From the NCBI RefSeq assembly GCF_014770435.1, contig NZ_CP061739.1:868001-932000 (forward strand): a stretch of DNA of 64,000 bases. Direction: 5' to 3'. The DNA comes from Psychrobacter sp. 28M-43 (lineage in GTDB: Bacteria > Pseudomonadota > Gammaproteobacteria > Pseudomonadales > Moraxellaceae). The notes under the pieces were generated by a model that was not told where the DNA came from, did no database searches, and saw only the letters and a program-made list of their open reading frames with translations. Shown piece after piece: positions 18,923 through 28,835 of the stretch; within the stretch, counting starts at the first letter, position 1; each line of letters starts with the position of its first letter. Made by a program: the position numbers and the translations under genes.

Positions 18923-19068
18923 ATTAATGACATCATTCTCATCTATTTGAGCAGTTTTAAAGATTGTCTCAAATAGACAGAAATATCATTAGAGCTTAGT
19001 AGGTCGTCAAAACGCATTGTTATTTTGGCGACCGTTTCATTTATAACCATATTTTATTAATAGTCATT

Positions 19069-20085
19069 ATGATAACGATTGAGCAACTCATTACTCGAAT
19101 TGAGCAGCGTCAGCCTATTATTAATAAGGCTGAGATTGATACTGAGCAATTGTGTCAACCATTCAGTAGCGTCGGTAGTTTGACGACGGCCAGTCAGCAG
19201 CAGTTAAGCTTTTTGGCAGATCCTCACTATATCTCTAGCTTGGCTAGCAGTGAGGCAGGCGCGGTGTTGGTAACGGAAGCATATCGTGACCAAGTGCCTA
19301 CCTCAGCGATAGCGCTAGTCGTCTCAAATCCATATTTGGCTTATGCCAGTGCCAGTCAGCTGTTTGCACGTCATTCTTTATCTAACGGGATCCATCCTAG
19401 TGCGGTGATTGCAGAGAGTGCTGTTATTGGCGAGCAAGTCAATATCGGTCCTTTTTGTGTGATTGGTGACAACGTGCAGATAGGGGCACGCAGCTCACTC
19501 GATGCTCATGTCGTGGTTGAGGCCAATACCAGTATCGGTACCGATTGTGTGATTAAGTCGCAAGTCGTTGTCGGACCTGAGTGTGTCATTGGTAATTACG
19601 TTAGATTGCATGCAGGGGTAAGCATCGGATCTGAAGGGTTTGGGTTTGCGCCTACTAAAGATCCTAGTAACACAGGTTGGGAACGCATTGCCCAGTTAGG
19701 CCGTGTCATTATTGGTGATCATGTGCGAGTTGGTAGCCAGACATGTATCGATCGTGGCGCTATCGATGATACCGTTATTGGCAATCACGTTATTATTGAT
19801 AATTTGGTACAAGTTGCTCATAACGTTCGTATCGGTGACGGCACGGCTATTGCTGCTCAAACGGGCATTGCGGGTAGTACTACGATAGGTAAGCGCTGTA
19901 TAATAGGCGGCGCTGTCGGTATCACAGGACATATCGAGATTACAGACGATGTTGTTCTGTCTGGTATGACCATGGTAACCAAATCCATTAAAACCGCTGG
20001 TTCATATTCATCTGGTACTGCTGCAATGCCAACTGCTAATTGGCGACGTGCTGCTGTACGTTTTCGTCAGCTAGGCAATAACTAA
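19069..20085 (+). CDS. lpxD: UDP-3-O-acylglucosamine N-acyltransferase
   Basis: Third step of lipid A synthesis: transfers a hydroxyacyl chain from ACP to the 2-amino group. An N-terminal uridine-binding domain (~1-105) is followed by a left-handed beta-helix of hexapeptide repeats (from IHPSAVIAESAVIGEQVNIGP) and a short C-terminal helix. The catalytic His lies in NLVQVAHNVRIGDG. 338 residues is typical. It follows bamA by 146 bp, a gap too small for skp. Confidence 0.96.
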   Translation: MITIEQLITRIEQRQPIINKAEIDTEQLCQPFSSVGSLTTASQQQLSFLADPHYISSLASSEAGAVLVTEAYRDQVPTSAIALVVSNPYLAYASASQLFARHSLSNGIHPSAVIAESAVIGEQVNIGPFCVIGDNVQIGARSSLDAHVVVEANTSIGTDCVIKSQVVVGPECVIGNYVRLHAGVSIGSEGFGFAPTKDPSNTGWERIAQLGRVIIGDHVRVGSQTCIDRGAIDDTVIGNHVIIDNLVQVAHNVRIGDGTAIAAQTGIAGSTTIGKRCIIGGAVGITGHIEITDDVVLSGMTMVTKSIKTAGSYSSGTAAMPTANWRRAAVRFRQLGNN

Positions 20086-20137
20086 TGCAAACACAAACAA
20101 ATAATAGATATTCAAAACACAGCAAGGAAGCGTCATT

Positions 20138-20674
20138 ATGAGCAATAACAATATAGATATCCCAACTGATGAAGACGTTAAAAGCTTGGCTGAGCAAGGT
20201 CTTACGCTACCATTGACGTATCATACGATTAAGCATTATTTACCGCATCGTTATCCTTTTATGCTGGTAGATCGTATTGTAGCTTGTACGCCAGGTGAGT
20301 GTATTACTGGTATCAAGAACGTGACTATTAATGAAGAGTTCTTTAACGGTCACTTTCCTGATGAGCCGATTATGCCAGGGGTATTGATGGTGGAGTCAAT
20401 GGCGCAGGTGTCAGGAGTGCTTGGTTTTATCAGTGCAGGGCTGACGGCAGAAGACGGTTATCTCTATCTGTTTGCAGGTGTGGATAAGGTCCGTTTTAAA
20501 CGCCGTGTGATTCCTGGTGATCAGCTTATCATTCGTGCAAAAACTGTGATGCAAAGACATGGCATCTATAAATTTGATTGTACTGTCCATGTCGAAGATG
20601 AATTGGCTGCTAGTGCGCAAATTATGATTGCACGCCAAGAGCAGCAAAAACCTGCTAACACGAAGGGTGCTTAA
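20138..20674 (+). CDS. fabZ: 3-hydroxyacyl-ACP dehydratase FabZ
   Basis: Hot-dog-fold dehydratase of fatty acid elongation. It competes with LpxA for hydroxymyristoyl-ACP, which explains its place between lpxD and lpxA. The catalytic His is in GHFPDEPIMPG and the Glu in LMVESMAQ; HRYPFMLVDRI is the family opening. A ~30-residue N-terminal extension and a Gln/Lys tail are slightly longer than usual (178 versus about 150). Confidence 0.96.
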   Translation: MSNNNIDIPTDEDVKSLAEQGLTLPLTYHTIKHYLPHRYPFMLVDRIVACTPGECITGIKNVTINEEFFNGHFPDEPIMPGVLMVESMAQVSGVLGFISAGLTAEDGYLYLFAGVDKVRFKRRVIPGDQLIIRAKTVMQRHGIYKFDCTVHVEDELAASAQIMIARQEQQKPANTKGA

Positions 20675-20849
20675 GTTTTTAATAAGCCATACTGCACAAA
20701 GAGCGATGTTGAAATCGCTCACTATAGCTACAATAAACAGTTATATATAAACTCTCAACAACGCAACTGGTATTAGCTTCGTTAGTAACACTGAAATAGC
20801 GATACTTTTTTATTATTTACTCGCATCAAATGATACAAGGGCCCATCTT

Positions 20850-21629
20850 ATGAGTCAGATTCATCCTACAGCACTCATCTCACCGTCCGCGCAGATTGAC
20901 GAGACTGCTATCATCGGGCCCTATTGTATCGTTGGTGATGAAGTATCAATTGGTGCGCATACGGTTTTGCATAGACATGTCGTTGTGACTAAGCTGACTC
21001 GTATTGGCCAACACAATGAGTTTTATCAGTTTGCAAGTATCGGTGAAGATCCTCAAGATTTGAAATATGCAGGTGAGCGCACTTGGCTTGAAATCGGTGA
21101 TCACAATACGATTCGCGAAGCCTGTAGCTTACACCGTGGTACAGCGCAAGACGGCGAGCTGACTAAAATCGGCAGTCATAATCTACTGATGGTAAACACC
21201 CATGTCGCACATGATTGTGTCATTGGCGATCATAACGTACTGGCCAACAATGTTGGTGTAGCAGGGCATGTGACTATTGGCGACCATACCATCATTGGCG
21301 GTAACTCAGGTATTCATCAGTTTTGTACAGTAGATGACTATAGCTTGATTGGCGGAGCAAGCCTCATTCTAAAAGATGTGGCTGCATTTACAATGGTATC
21401 TGGCAATCCAGCAAAGGCTCATGGACTCAATATTGAGGGTATGCGTCGTAAAGGTTGGTCAAAAGAAACCATCAATGTATTACGTCAAGCGTATCGTACG
21501 ATTTTCAGATCAGGTTTGACTACTGCACAAGCGTTGGAAGTCCTACATAGTGAGCTATTGGCTAAAGAGCCAAAAATTCAGCTACTTATTGATTCCTTAC
21601 AAAATAGCAGCCGCGGTGTTGTGCGCTAA
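20850..21629 (+). CDS. lpxA: UDP-N-acetylglucosamine acyltransferase
   Basis: First lipid A step: 3-O-acylation of UDP-GlcNAc. The protein is a hexapeptide-repeat beta-helix (IHPTALISPSAQIDETAIIGP onward); the catalytic His lies in NTHVAHDCVIGD, and NNVGVAGHVTIGD is present. A C-terminal helical domain follows (RRKGWSKETINVLRQAYR). 259 residues is normal. lpxB does not follow; a terminator and an unrelated symporter gene do. Confidence 0.97.
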   Translation: MSQIHPTALISPSAQIDETAIIGPYCIVGDEVSIGAHTVLHRHVVVTKLTRIGQHNEFYQFASIGEDPQDLKYAGERTWLEIGDHNTIREACSLHRGTAQDGELTKIGSHNLLMVNTHVAHDCVIGDHNVLANNVGVAGHVTIGDHTIIGGNSGIHQFCTVDDYSLIGGASLILKDVAAFTMVSGNPAKAHGLNIEGMRRKGWSKETINVLRQAYRTIFRSGLTTAQALEVLHSELLAKEPKIQLLIDSLQNSSRGVVR

Positions 21630-21707
21630 AGAAAGCATAACTCGATTAATGATGAGTTTGATACTTTTAATCAGCTAAATTCTTATGGAATGAAGGCGAA
21701 TTAGATG

Positions 21708-21740
21708 AAAGCCATAACTATTTGTTATGGCTTTTTATAT
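21708..21740 (+). terminator. Intrinsic terminator after lpxA
   Basis: Perfect 11-bp stem AAAGCCATAAC/GTTATGGCTTT (21708-21718 with 21724-21734) with a 5-base loop, ending in TTTTTATAT. It closes the lipid A cluster within the 302-bp gap before the symporter, where nothing else was seen. Confidence 0.85.
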
Positions 21741-21931
21741 TTATGAGTACTTGACTTTTTTGGTCGCTTAGCAGAAACTGAGCGTTTACGATATTGTAAT
21801 CAATTCTTTCTTAATGTTGCTGGGCGTTTCACATCGAAGCGTTTACTAAATAGTCTAACGGTAAGGCTGACTATTTATGTTGATCAAGGAAGATTATCAG
21901 TAACGTTAATTGAAGCACGAGGACGGAAAAA

Positions 21932-23284
21932 ATGGCTATCAATAAACAAGAACATGCCCAATGGAGCTCAAGCTTTGGCTTCGTATTGGCAGCAGTAGGC
22001 TCAGCAGTTGGTTTAGGAAACATATGGAAATTTCCATACATGGTTGGCGAAAGCGGTGGTTCAGCTTTCGTTATTGCTTATTTGTTCTGTATCGCGCTGG
22101 TCGGTTTTCCGATATTAGTTGCTGAATGGTTAATTGGTCGACGTGGTCAAAAAAACCCAGTCAATACTTTTTCAGACGTAGCAGCGAATGAAGGTAAGTC
22201 GCGTAGTTGGGGTATTATTGGTGCTACTGGTGTTTTGGGTGGCTTCTTAATTCTATCGTTCTATAGTGTGATCGGTGGTTGGGCGCTTAACTATATCACT
22301 AAAGTTGCAACAGGTAGCTTTGCTGGTCAAGACAGTGATTCTGTTGCTGCAACCTTTGATGCTATGCTTGCATCAGCTGGTACATTGACGATCTGGCATA
22401 CGGTATTTATGATTTTAACCGCTGTCATCGTTGGTATTGGTGTGACAAGTGGTATCGAAAAAACAGCTAAGATTTTAATGCCATTATTGGGTGTGATTCT
22501 GTTCGTTATCGTTGGTTACAACGTAATGAACGGTGGATTCGGTGAAGCAGTTGCTTACCTATTTACGCCAGATCTTAGCAAACTAACGGCTGATGTTATG
22601 CTTGCAGCATTAGGCCATGCATTCTTCACCCTATCAATTGGTATGGGTATCATGGTCGCTTATGGCTCTTACTTGGGCCGTGAAGTAAACTTGCTAAAAA
22701 CAGCACGTACCGTTGTTATTTTGGATACGGTTATTGCGTTGGCTGCTGGTCTTGCCATCTTCCCAATCATCTTTAGCAATGGTCTAGATCCTGCATCAGG
22801 TCCTGGTCTTATCTTTGTAAGCTTGCCAATTGCTTTCGGTAGCATGGGTGCGGGTACTATCATTGGTGCATTGTTCTTCTTGCTTATTACCTTTGCCGCT
22901 ATTACTTCATCTATCTCGTTACTTGAGCCAACCGTTGAGCTGTTAGAAGAGCGTACGTCGATGAGTCGTACTGTATCGACTATCGTGGCAAGTACAGTAA
23001 TCTGGTTGTTAGGTATTGCAGCATTGCTATCGTTCAATCTATGGTCTGACTTTACTATCATGGGTAATGGTATCTTTGATGCATTAGATAAGCTTACTAG
23101 TAAGTTCCTATTGCCTCTAACAGGTCTGGCTGCAATTGTATTTGTTGGTTGGAAAATGGATCAACGTAACATTCAGCAAGAGCTTGGTTTATCTAATGGT
23201 ACATGGCAGCTGTGGCAAATCGTTGCGAAATTCATCGCACCAATCGCTGTTATTGTAGTATTTGTGACGTCATTGATGGGATAG
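21932..23284 (+). CDS. Sodium-dependent transporter, neurotransmitter:sodium symporter family
   Basis: Inner-membrane sodium-coupled symporter of the SNF/NSS (LeuT-like) family, 450 residues with about 11 helices. The first-helix signature AVGSAVGLGNIWKFPY, which forms the Na+ and substrate site, is intact, followed by NGGSAF-like ESGGSAFVIAY. Such bacterial proteins carry amino acids; the actual substrate is not readable. GGACGGA lies upstream of ATG 21932. It is isolated between two terminators, so it is probably monocistronic. Confidence 0.9.
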   Translation: MAINKQEHAQWSSSFGFVLAAVGSAVGLGNIWKFPYMVGESGGSAFVIAYLFCIALVGFPILVAEWLIGRRGQKNPVNTFSDVAANEGKSRSWGIIGATGVLGGFLILSFYSVIGGWALNYITKVATGSFAGQDSDSVAATFDAMLASAGTLTIWHTVFMILTAVIVGIGVTSGIEKTAKILMPLLGVILFVIVGYNVMNGGFGEAVAYLFTPDLSKLTADVMLAALGHAFFTLSIGMGIMVAYGSYLGREVNLLKTARTVVILDTVIALAAGLAIFPIIFSNGLDPASGPGLIFVSLPIAFGSMGAGTIIGALFFLLITFAAITSSISLLEPTVELLEERTSMSRTVSTIVASTVIWLLGIAALLSFNLWSDFTIMGNGIFDALDKLTSKFLLPLTGLAAIVFVGWKMDQRNIQQELGLSNGTWQLWQIVAKFIAPIAVIVVFVTSLMG

Positions 23285-23347
23285 TAGTCAAAATAGATTC
23301 TATTTGAATCATTAAGTGATAATCATTGAGTGATAAAAGCAGCACAG

Positions 23348-23386
23348 AAAAAAGGGCTTAAGATTATTCTTAAGCCCTTTTTTATT
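23348..23386. terminator. Bidirectional terminator, symporter/tgt
   Basis: A 15-bp stem (AAAAAAGGGCTTAAG and its complement, 23348-23362 with 23369-23383) lies between convergent genes. It has T-runs on both strands. Confidence 0.88.
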
Positions 23387-23426
23387 TCAACAGATATCGT
23401 TATACGGTCGTGAATATTAAACAGGA

Positions 23427-24939
<1,513 letters not shown>

Positions 24940-25590
24940 ATGAAAAAGACAGCTTACTTATTATTGAGTGGTTCATTATTGATATCAGGAGGGGCTATGG
25001 CTACTGAAGAGCCGAAATATACGGTGTTGACCCAAGTAGATGACTTTGAGCTGCGTCGTTATGATGAGCAGCTAGTAGCGCAAACGTGGGTGAGTGGTGA
25101 CCAAGACTCAGCAAGTCGTGAAGGATTTAAGATTTTAGCGGACTATATTTTTGGTAATAACACAGCACCAAGTGGAGACAGTAGTAAAATCAGTATGACG
25201 GCACCTGTCACGATGCAAGCTGATAACAAAGAAAGTGATAATGAGTCACAAAAAATTGCGATGACAGCACCAGTAAGTATGCAACAAGACGATGGTAAGT
25301 GGCGTGTACAATTTACGATGCCTAGTAAATATACGATGCAAACACTGCCAAAGCCAAACAATCCAAACGTTGAGATTATAGAAGTGCCTGCACAGACGTA
25401 CGGTGTGATTAAGTTCTCTTGGCTCGCAGGAGAAGATAAAGTAGCGGAAAAAACTGAAGCGCTGCAAACATGGATGCAAGACCAGAATTTGACGCCTACA
25501 GGCGAGCCTGAATTGGCACGTTATAACCCGCCTTGGACGTTGCCATTTTTACGTCGTAATGAGGTAATGATTGCTTATCAACCTAACTAG
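24940..25590 (+). CDS. SOUL heme-binding family protein, exported
   Basis: 216 residues with a Sec signal peptide (KKTAYLLLSGSLLISGG, cleaved near AMA-TEE). The mature part follows the SOUL/HBP pattern: YTVLTQVDDFELRRYDE, two copies of an MTAPV motif (KISMTAPVTMQ, KIAMTAPVSMQ), FTMPSKYTMQTLPKP, and a final YNPPWTLPFLRRNEVM. Animal relatives bind haem; a role for bacterial ones is not settled. ATG 24940 is chosen because GGAGA lies upstream and it gives a proper signal peptide; the frame is open from 24904. Confidence 0.85.
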   Translation: MKKTAYLLLSGSLLISGGAMATEEPKYTVLTQVDDFELRRYDEQLVAQTWVSGDQDSASREGFKILADYIFGNNTAPSGDSSKISMTAPVTMQADNKESDNESQKIAMTAPVSMQQDDGKWRVQFTMPSKYTMQTLPKPNNPNVEIIEVPAQTYGVIKFSWLAGEDKVAEKTEALQTWMQDQNLTPTGEPELARYNPPWTLPFLRRNEVMIAYQPN

Positions 25591-25602
25591 TAAACAACCC
25601 AT

Positions 25603-25632
25603 AAAAAAAGACAGCAATCGCTGTCTTTTTTG
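25603..25632. terminator. Bidirectional terminator, SOUL gene/asd
   Basis: Stem GACAGC/GCTGTC (25610-25615 with 25620-25625), flanked by A7 and T6. It lies between convergent genes. Confidence 0.85.
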
Positions 25633-25654
25633 TGCTTCATTTAAGGTATCTGAG

Positions 25655-26788
25655 TTAGACGTTTTGCTCACGGATGATATTAAGCATGCGACGTAATGGT
25701 TCTGCTGCGCCCCATAACAACTGATCACCAACGGTAAATGCACCTAGATACTCAGGGCCCATATTAAGCTTACGCAAGCGACCTAGAGCAACGGTTAAGG
25801 TTCCAGTCACTGCCACTGGAGTTAGGCGATTCATGGTAGCTTCTTTGTCATCTTCGACCAAGTCCAACCACTCGTTGCCACTGTTTTTGAGTGCAGCTTC
25901 AATCTCTTTTAGCGGAATGTCTTTTTTCAGTTTGATCGTTAGGCCTTGCGCATGACAACGCATAGCACCGACGCGTACACACATACCATCGATAGGAATC
26001 GTACTGGCTTCATCATTACCCAAGATCTTATTGGTCTCGACGCCGCCTTTCCATTCCTCTTTTGACTGTTTGTTTTCTAGCTGAGCATCGATATAAGGAA
26101 TCAAGCTACCTGCCAGTGGTACACCGAAGTATTGTGTAGGGAAGTCTGCTGAACGCTGAGTCTGAGCGATTTTTTTATCAATCTCAAGAATAGCACTAGC
26201 AGGGTCAGCCAATTCGTCTTGGACGGCATCACGTAACACACCCATACCGTTGATGAGCTCGCGCATGTTATTTGCGCCAGAGCCACTAGCAGCTTGATAT
26301 GTCATGGCGCTGACCCATTCGACCCAGCCTTTATTAAACAGCTCACCGATAGCCATCAGCATCAATGATACGGTACAGTTACCACCGATAAAGTCTTTTT
26401 TGCCATTGGCTAGGGCACTATCAATAACGTTACGGTTGACTGGATCAAGAATGATAATGCTGTCATCTTTCATTCGCAGCGTACTTGCCGCATCAACCCA
26501 ATAGCCGTTCCAACCACTATCACGCAATGGTTGATGGACTTTTGACGTATAGTCACCACCTTGGCAAGTAATAACGACATCACAAGCAGCAAGTGATTCA
26601 ATATCATGAGCGTCTTTTAGTTGGCCGGTTTCAATACCATCGAATTTTGGTGCATCACCACCAGCATTACTGGTAGAAAAAAACACGGGTTTGATCCCGT
26701 TAAAGTCATTTTCTTCCTGCATACGTTGTATCAATACTGACCCTACCATACCGCGCCAGCCTACCAAACCTACTGTTAAATCACTCAT
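25655..26788 (-). CDS. asd: Aspartate-semialdehyde dehydrogenase
   Basis: NADPH-dependent enzyme of the aspartate pathway (lysine, DAP, threonine, methionine). It begins [16 protein letters not shown], the gammaproteobacterial long-form signature. The catalytic Cys is in [12 protein letters not shown] (~residue 133) and the active-site His in [11 protein letters not shown]. About 377 residues, normal. ATG 26788 has AGGA eight bases upstream; the frame opens at a TTG three codons earlier. It is monocistronic between convergent and divergent neighbours. Confidence 0.96.
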   Translation of the reverse strand: MSDLTVGLVGWRGMVGSVLIQRMQEENDFNGIKPVFFSTSNAGGDAPKFDGIETGQLKDAHDIESLAACDVVITCQGGDYTSKVHQPLRDSGWNGYWVDAASTLRMKDDSIIILDPVNRNVIDSALANGKKDFIGGNCTVSLMLMAIGELFNKGWVEWVSAMTYQAASGSGANNMRELINGMGVLRDAVQDELADPASAILEIDKKIAQTQRSADFPTQYFGVPLAGSLIPYIDAQLENKQSKEEWKGGVETNKILGNDEASTIPIDGMCVRVGAMRCHAQGLTIKLKKDIPLKEIEAALKNSGNEWLDLVEDDKEATMNRLTPVAVTGTLTVALGRLRKLNMGPEYLGAFTVGDQLLWGAAEPLRRMLNIIREQNV

Positions 26789-27227
26789 GAAGTTCAATCC
26801 TATTTACAATTATTTGTTGCATCGTCAACCGATAACAATGCCGTGAATGGCGCGAAAAAGCAAGGCGTTTTGGCTATTATTTGGTCGTTTTCCATACACT
26901 ATTAACTATGTCGACTATAACTTTAAGTTATTACTATTGAATAGATACTGGGCTATCTGACGACCTCAAAAATATAATGTCTAATAAAGCACTCATTACA
27001 TTGAATGAGCCAATATTGTAACGTTTTATGATAGTTGTCGCATAATTGAGACTCACCAGTAGGCGAGAATCTTCTGAAATGCTAAAGTAAGTCTCAAACG
27101 CAATTACTCGACGTTAGTTATTTGATGTCAGGTGAGTTACAACCACGATATTTCTTATCAAACAAAAGCTTAACCAATATACATCATCGGCTCTATCAAC
27201 ACTTTAATCAACGGTTAGTACCTACTT
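26789..27227. other. Intergenic region asd-EEP gene
   Basis: 439 bp between divergent genes. An 8-bp inverted repeat TTGAGACT/AGTCTCAA (27046-27053 with 27090-27097) encloses ~36 bases. Nothing resembling a lysine riboswitch was recognised upstream of asd. Confidence 0.4.
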
Positions 27228-28358
27228 ATGGATCTCTCACTATTATATTACGTCTTACAAGGTCTAGCAGGATTCATCGCCTTTGTCACAATCTGGGGCT
27301 GGTTGCCGCTGGATAACTGGTGGGTGCGCGGTGTTGAGTTTCCACGCATTCAAATAATGGTGCTTGGTATTATCGCTTGGGTTGGCATGTTAGTGTTTTT
27401 CTCAGAGTGGGAGTTATGGCAGTGGATATTGTTTGTTGTATTGAGCGGTACGTTAGCATTTCAGCTGAGAATGGTACTGCCATATACTAAGCTGTGGAAA
27501 AAAGAAGTTCAAAAGGCAAAAGATAAGCCAGAAGGGCAAGCGCATCAGATAAAAATCATGGTATCAAACGTATTGACGCCCAATGACGAAACGCAAAAAC
27601 TGGTCGATTTGGTTAAGCAAAAGCAGCCTGATATCTTAATCACATTAGAGAGTGACAAGAAATGGGAGCAAGCCTTACAGCAAGTCGAGTCTGACTATCC
27701 CTACACCGTGAAAGTGCCACTAGATAATCTATATGGCATGCACTTGTATTCTAAGCTTGAGCTTATCGATCCTGAAGTTAAGTATTTAATGATAGATGAT
27801 ATACCATCTATCCATACACAACTGCGTTTGCAAGGAGGCCGCGTCATTTGGTTATATTGCTTGCATCCCATGCCGCCTAGCCCAACTGAAGCTGATAAGT
27901 CCACCACGCGTGATGCTGAGCTGCTCATGGTGGGTAAACATATAAAAGAAAACGACCAAACGGTGATACTGGCAGGTGACCTCAATGATGTCGCATGGTC
28001 AAAAACCACACGTCGTTTCCAACGTATCTCAGGACTACTAGATCCTCGTATTGGTCGACATTTTATTAATACCTTTCATGTTAAATACCCATTTCTGCGT
28101 TGGGCTTTAGACCATATCTTTCATAGTGCCTGTTTTACGGTAGTTGATATTCAGCGTATGCCATCCGTAGGGTCTGATCATTTCCCTGTGATGACTACCT
28201 TGCAATATGAGCCAGAAGAAGCAAGCAAGCAAGAAGGCAATGCGCCTACTGTACAAGCAGAAGATATCCAAGAGACTGATAACAAAATCGAAGAAGGCAA
28301 GAAAGAAGGCGAAAAAGTGTCAGAAGAGCACAGACAAGATCAGCGCAGCTTTGGTTAA
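27228..28358 (+). CDS. Membrane-anchored endonuclease/exonuclease/phosphatase family protein
   Basis: 376 residues. Two or three N-terminal membrane helices (~1-85) precede an EEP domain (~105-325). EEP landmarks: MVSNVLTPN, LITLESDKKW with the metal-binding Glu, LAGDLNDVAW, and the C-terminal GSDHFPVM catalytic His. The active site probably faces the periplasm, by analogy with similarly built YafD-like proteins. The tail (~330-376) is highly charged and Lys/Glu-rich. Substrate (nucleic acid, phospholipid or other phosphodiester) cannot be told. Confidence 0.85.
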   Translation: MDLSLLYYVLQGLAGFIAFVTIWGWLPLDNWWVRGVEFPRIQIMVLGIIAWVGMLVFFSEWELWQWILFVVLSGTLAFQLRMVLPYTKLWKKEVQKAKDKPEGQAHQIKIMVSNVLTPNDETQKLVDLVKQKQPDILITLESDKKWEQALQQVESDYPYTVKVPLDNLYGMHLYSKLELIDPEVKYLMIDDIPSIHTQLRLQGGRVIWLYCLHPMPPSPTEADKSTTRDAELLMVGKHIKENDQTVILAGDLNDVAWSKTTRRFQRISGLLDPRIGRHFINTFHVKYPFLRWALDHIFHSACFTVVDIQRMPSVGSDHFPVMTTLQYEPEEASKQEGNAPTVQAEDIQETDNKIEEGKKEGEKVSEEHRQDQRSFG

Positions 28359-28397
28359 TAAAATAGGCTGTTTATTAGCTGTAATACATAAATGTGA

Positions 28398-28415
28398 TGT
28401 AAGCATATGCTTACG
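28398..28415. promoter_or_regulatory. GacA-type upstream activating site
   Basis: TGTAAG-CATATG-CTTACG. The core is a perfect 16-bp palindrome (28399-28414), and 11 of the 12 conserved positions of the Pseudomonas GacA box (TGTAAG-N6-CTTACA) match. Its centre lies ~66 bp before the start expected from the -10 box at 28460, the spacing known for rsm genes. The upstream -35 region is poor, as expected for an activator-dependent promoter. Confidence 0.7.
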
Positions 28416-28459
28416 CAAAATAGAGTCTTTAGCTTCTATCGGCACCAAACCCATTGGCC

Positions 28460-28465
28460 TATAAT
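28460..28465 (+). promoter_or_regulatory. -10 element of the candidate rsm-like RNA
   Basis: Consensus TATAAT with no recognisable -35 at the proper distance (28437-28442 reads TATCGG). Transcription would begin near 28472. Confidence 0.6.
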
Positions 28466-28471
28466 ACATCC

Positions 28472-28652
28472 ATCAACACAAGGATACGCATGGATGTAGT
28501 GTTGAGACAGTATCAATAAAAGCACAGGTCAGCCCGCTGTCTTATATAATACTGTTAAATGACTTAGGATGAGTCAGCACGGAAGAGAGATAATAACAAT
28601 AACACGAAGTATTGAAACCCTGAACCAATCGCCCTAGGTTCGGGGTTTTTCT
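28472..28652 (+). ncRNA. Candidate RsmX/Y/Z-like CsrA-sequestering small RNA
   Basis: About 180 nt, bounded by the -10 box and an intrinsic terminator, with no ORF of family character. Seen: four GGA motifs with flanks AAGGA (28480), ATGGA (28490), TAGGA (28565) and ACGGA (28579). The third lies in the 7-base loop of the perfect hairpin TGACT/AGTCA (28560-28576). The first two lie in the loop of TCAACAC/GTGTTGA (28473-28505). A third stem pairs ACAGTAT/ATACTGT (28507-28555), and an A-rich unpaired stretch follows. Known: GacA-activated Rsm RNAs titrate CsrA/RsmA through GGA loops. Inferred: this RNA does the same. 6S RNA is the alternative, but its long rod was not found. Confidence 0.65.
28615..28652 (+). 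terminator. Terminator of the candidate small RNA
   Basis: 12-bp stem (28615-28626 with 28637-28648, one G-T pair) ending in a run of five T then CTTTG. Confidence 0.85.
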
Positions 28653-28743
28653 TTGTGTGGATTTTGGTTTATCAAGATTTAAACTATTTAAATTTGGGAT
28701 TTTCCCATCAAAGCTTTCAATTAAATATTTAACTGCGCAAACC

Positions 28744-28779
28744 AAAGAAGGGTATATGCCATTGCATATACCCTTCTTT
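28744..28779. terminator. Bidirectional terminator, 3' of surA
   Basis: Perfect 16-bp stem (28744-28759 with 28764-28779) with a 4-base loop, located 57 bp past the surA stop on the minus strand. It separates surA from the plus-strand small RNA. Confidence 0.8.
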
Positions 28780-28835
28780 ATTTAAATCGATTCAGTACTT
28801 TCGCTAACTTAATACTATTAGCTTATTACAACCTA

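Noticed and set aside
26789..27227. Lysine riboswitch upstream of asd
   Set aside because: None of the conserved five-helix junction landmarks were recognised in the minus-strand leader.
28207..28464. Lys-rich 85-codon ORF on the plus strand
   Set aside because: It is another frame of the Glu/Lys-rich tail of the EEP gene and then runs into the GacA-type site and the -10 box.
28466..28505. H-type pseudoknot from the two 7-bp stems
   Set aside because: Connecting loops would be 0 and 1 nt, too short to span 7-bp stems; alternative hairpins are more plausible.
28472..28652. 6S RNA as the identity of the small RNA
   Set aside because: Length is right, but the 5' and 3' ends do not pair into a long rod with a central bubble; the GGA loops and the GacA box fit the Rsm class better.
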